9,566 nucleotides of DNA from Comamonadaceae bacterium (GTDB taxonomy: Bacteria; Pseudomonadota; Gammaproteobacteria; Burkholderiales; Burkholderiaceae). A program made the position numbers and the translations under genes. Shown here piece by piece: positions 8,270 to 9,566 of the stretch. The stretch covers positions 1 through 9,566 of the forward strand of contig CANNNB010000077.1 of the NCBI GenBank assembly GCA_947505995.1. Direction: 5' to 3'. The stretch's first letter is position 1. Each line of letters starts with the position of its first letter. The notes beneath the pieces are model-generated. The model worked only from the letters and a program-made list of their open reading frames with translations, ran no database searches and was not told the origin of the DNA.

Positions 8270-8311
8270 TGGGGTCAGATCACAATTAATTAATGGGGTC
8301 AGATCACAATT
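8270..8311. repeat. Two exact 18-bp direct repeats in the gcvT-gcvH spacer
   Basis: TGGGGTCAGATCACAATT occurs at 8270-8287 and again at 8294-8311, period 24, separated by the A/T-only spacer AATTAA. The copies are identical over 18 bases and diverge at the next base on each side. They fill most of the 96-base gap between the gcvT stop and the gcvH start. No protein is encoded here. I remember similar GGGGTCAGAT words as dispersed elements near RAYT/IS200-like transposases in proteobacteria, but cannot verify that here. Confidence 0.9.
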
Positions 8312-8332
8312 GTTTTCAAAAGTTTTTGTATT

Positions 8333-9463
8333 TCAGCCGCGGTAATAGCGATTGGGTACAAACGGCATAGCGCTCACGGTCATTGGCACAGCCTTGCCGC
8401 GCACGATGGCGTTCACAACAGTTCCTAAGCTGGCACTTTCCAGGTCAACATAGCCCATGGCCACGGGCACATTGGCAGTGGGGCCCAACAAGCCGCTAGA
8501 GATTTCGCCAATTTTGGTGCCCTGCATGTTCTGCAATTCCACATGCTCACGCACTGGCACGCGTTCTTGCGCAATAAGCCCCACACGCTTTCGTGTGAGG
8601 GCGCGGGTGCCATCCAATTGTTCCAACACAATGTCGGCTCCAGGAAAACCACCTGCGCGTGCACCACCAGTGCGGCGAACTTTTTGAATGGCCCAATTGA
8701 GACCCGCTTCAATGGGCGTGGTGCTGGTGTCAATGTCGTTGCCATACAAACACAAGCCAGCTTCAAGGCGCAAAGAGTTTCGAGCACCTAAGCCAATTGG
8801 CTTGACTTCTGCTTGATCTAACAACGCACGCGCAAATGCATCAACATGATCGTTGTGCACAGAAATTTCAAATCCATCCTCACCGGTGTAGCCAGAGCGC
8901 GTGATGAACAAATCTGCGCCTTGCCACTCAAACGATGCACCCGTCATAAAGACCAGTTTTTCTACCCCAAAAACCATGCGCGATAAAGCGGTCACTGCCT
9001 TGGGGCCTTGCAATGCCAAGAGCGCACGATCAGGCAGGGGAATGACTTGGCACTTTGAACCTATGCGTGCTTGAATGTGAGCGATATCGTTTACTTTGCA
9101 CGCGCCATTCACAATGACAAAAATATCGGTGCCGCGATTTACAAACATCAAGTCGTCAATGATGGTGCCTTCAGCCGTGAGGAGTAATCCGTAGCGCTGT
9201 TTGCCCACAGGTAAATCAATCACATCAACAGGCATCAAGGATTCAAAGGCTGTAGCGGCATTGGCACCGACCAATCGCAACTGACCCATGTGAGACACAT
9301 CAAACAAGCCGGCGTCAGACCTTGTGTGATGGTGTTCAGCCATCAAGCCCATAGGGTATTGAACTGGCATGCTGTAGCCAGCAAATGGCACCATCCGTGC
9401 GCCCAGTTCGTGATGCAGCGCATTGAGAGGCGTATTGAGCAAAGCTATGGTGTCAGCGGACAA
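8333..9463 (-). CDS. gcvT: Aminomethyltransferase, T protein of glycine cleavage
   Basis: The T protein releases ammonia from aminomethyl-lipoyl H protein and makes 5,10-methylene-tetrahydrofolate. I place the start at the TTG at 9463, giving 376 residues beginning MSADTIALLNTPL. It has GGAG at 9471-9474, seven bases upstream, and gives the N-terminal length usual for the family (about ten residues before TPLNALHHELGARMVPFAGY). An in-frame ATG at 9505 (390 residues) is the alternative; it lies directly after the riboswitch aptamer and has GAGGG within the aptamer as a possible site. Family blocks are intact (TTG numbering): LFDVSHMGQ (53-61), GTIIDDL (99-105, with the folate/catalytic Asp), RSGYTGEDGFEI (189-200), GLGARNSLRLEAGLCLYGNDID (224-245) and the C-terminal MGYVD and NRYYRG. 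Gene identity is certain; the start choice is about 65% sure. Confidence 0.96.
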   Translation of the reverse strand: MSADTIALLNTPLNALHHELGARMVPFAGYSMPVQYPMGLMAEHHHTRSDAGLFDVSHMGQLRLVGANAATAFESLMPVDVIDLPVGKQRYGLLLTAEGTIIDDLMFVNRGTDIFVIVNGACKVNDIAHIQARIGSKCQVIPLPDRALLALQGPKAVTALSRMVFGVEKLVFMTGASFEWQGADLFITRSGYTGEDGFEISVHNDHVDAFARALLDQAEVKPIGLGARNSLRLEAGLCLYGNDIDTSTTPIEAGLNWAIQKVRRTGGARAGGFPGADIVLEQLDGTRALTRKRVGLIAQERVPVREHVELQNMQGTKIGEISSGLLGPTANVPVAMGYVDLESASLGTVVNAIVRGKAVPMTVSAMPFVPNRYYRG

Positions 9464-9470
9464 ATGAGTT

Positions 9471-9474
9471 CTCC
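9471..9474 (-). promoter_or_regulatory. Shine-Dalgarno site supporting a TTG start for gcvT
   Basis: GGAG on the - strand is followed by seven bases and then the in-frame TTG at 9463. The site decides between the TTG and the upstream ATG at 9505, and its first G can be captured by the platform stem. Confidence 0.65.
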
Positions 9475-9517
9475 AAGGGCAATGTAAAGCCATGACCGAA
9501 ATCATGGGTTGCCCTCG
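9474..9517 (-). promoter_or_regulatory. Probable riboswitch expression platform (switching stem-loop)
   Basis: CGAGGGCAA (9517-9509) can pair with TTGCCCTTG (9482-9474) as nine consecutive pairs including one G-U. Inside it lies a perfect 6-bp hairpin, CCATGA (9507-9502) with TCATGG (9495-9490), closing a 6-base loop. The outer stem uses three bases of the aptamer helix strand AGCGA (9515-9517) and takes the first G (9474) of the gcvT Shine-Dalgarno GGAG, so it is mutually exclusive with the folded aptamer. No U-tract follows, which argues for translational rather than termination control. This is read from sequence and has not been folded by program. Confidence 0.65.
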
Positions 9518-9566
9518 CTGTCCGCTTTACCTGAGCGATTCGCCGGTTGGATCATTAAAAAAAGAC
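9511..9566 (-). promoter_or_regulatory. Glycine riboswitch, 3' part of the last aptamer (cut by window edge)
   Basis: Upstream of gcvT the - strand reads ...GGCGAATCGCTCAGG (ending 9530), then TAAAGCGGACAGCGAGGG. This matches the highly conserved 3' end of glycine aptamers (consensus around GAAUCUCUCAGG-aaa-GGACAGAGGGG). The helix that is normally UCUCU/AGAGA is here TCGCT (9538-9534) with AGCGA (9519-9515), a paired substitution that keeps the stem. GGCG at 9544-9541 is expected to pair with a CGCC beyond the window, and GTC at the very edge (9566-9564) can pair with GAT (9553-9551) around a T-rich loop. The first aptamer, if tandem, and the promoter lie outside. Glycine riboswitches before gcvT normally activate expression when glycine binds. 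Confidence 0.92.

Noticed and set aside
8283..8330. Possible internal promoter for gcvH in the gcvT-gcvH spacer (TTGAAA on the - strand)
   Set aside because: No convincing -10 hexamer lies 16-18 bases downstream. The A/T richness and the repeat explain the appearance.

Overview
The window looks like chromosomal DNA of a betaproteobacterium, most likely a freshwater Burkholderiales/Comamonadaceae type. This rests on the protein flavour (GcvT, GcvP, the SDR and the small Cys-rich protein) and on moderate base composition, and it is an inference without any database search. No integrase, transposase, tRNA or CRISPR array is visible, so this is largely housekeeping DNA with two convergent operons that meet near position 2400.

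Left half, + strand (1-2387): a tight five-gene run. It holds the 3' part of a DsbA/FrnE-type oxidoreductase, a DCC-family (DUF393) thiol protein, a short-chain dehydrogenase of the C-factor/sniffer type, a 59-residue Cys-rich protein and an exported histidine phosphatase. Two of the junctions are 4-base ATGA overlaps, so the run is probably co-transcribed. Its joint role is not obvious, although three of the five products carry notable cysteine motifs or belong to thiol-redox families.

Right half, - strand (read from 9566 down to 2411): the glycine cleavage operon gcvT-gcvH-gcvP, followed by a GNAT acetyltransferase (4-base overlap with gcvP) and a large B12-binding-type radical SAM protein (13-base gap). 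The right edge cuts through a glycine riboswitch. The 3' part of the final aptamer is visible just upstream of gcvT, with an expression platform that can form a 9-bp stem competing with the aptamer helix and touching the Shine-Dalgarno sequence of a TTG start codon. T, H and P proteins, with lipoamide dehydrogenase encoded elsewhere, split glycine into CO2, ammonia and methylene-tetrahydrofolate. High glycine is expected to turn the operon on, and by position this could also bring the acetyltransferase and radical SAM enzyme under glycine control.

The less ordinary points are the riboswitch switching structure and the gcvT start; an 18-bp exact direct repeat between gcvT and gcvH; the GNAT plus radical SAM tail of a glycine-controlled operon; the CX4CX2C cluster motif of that radical SAM protein; and the conserved-looking Cys-rich mini-protein.
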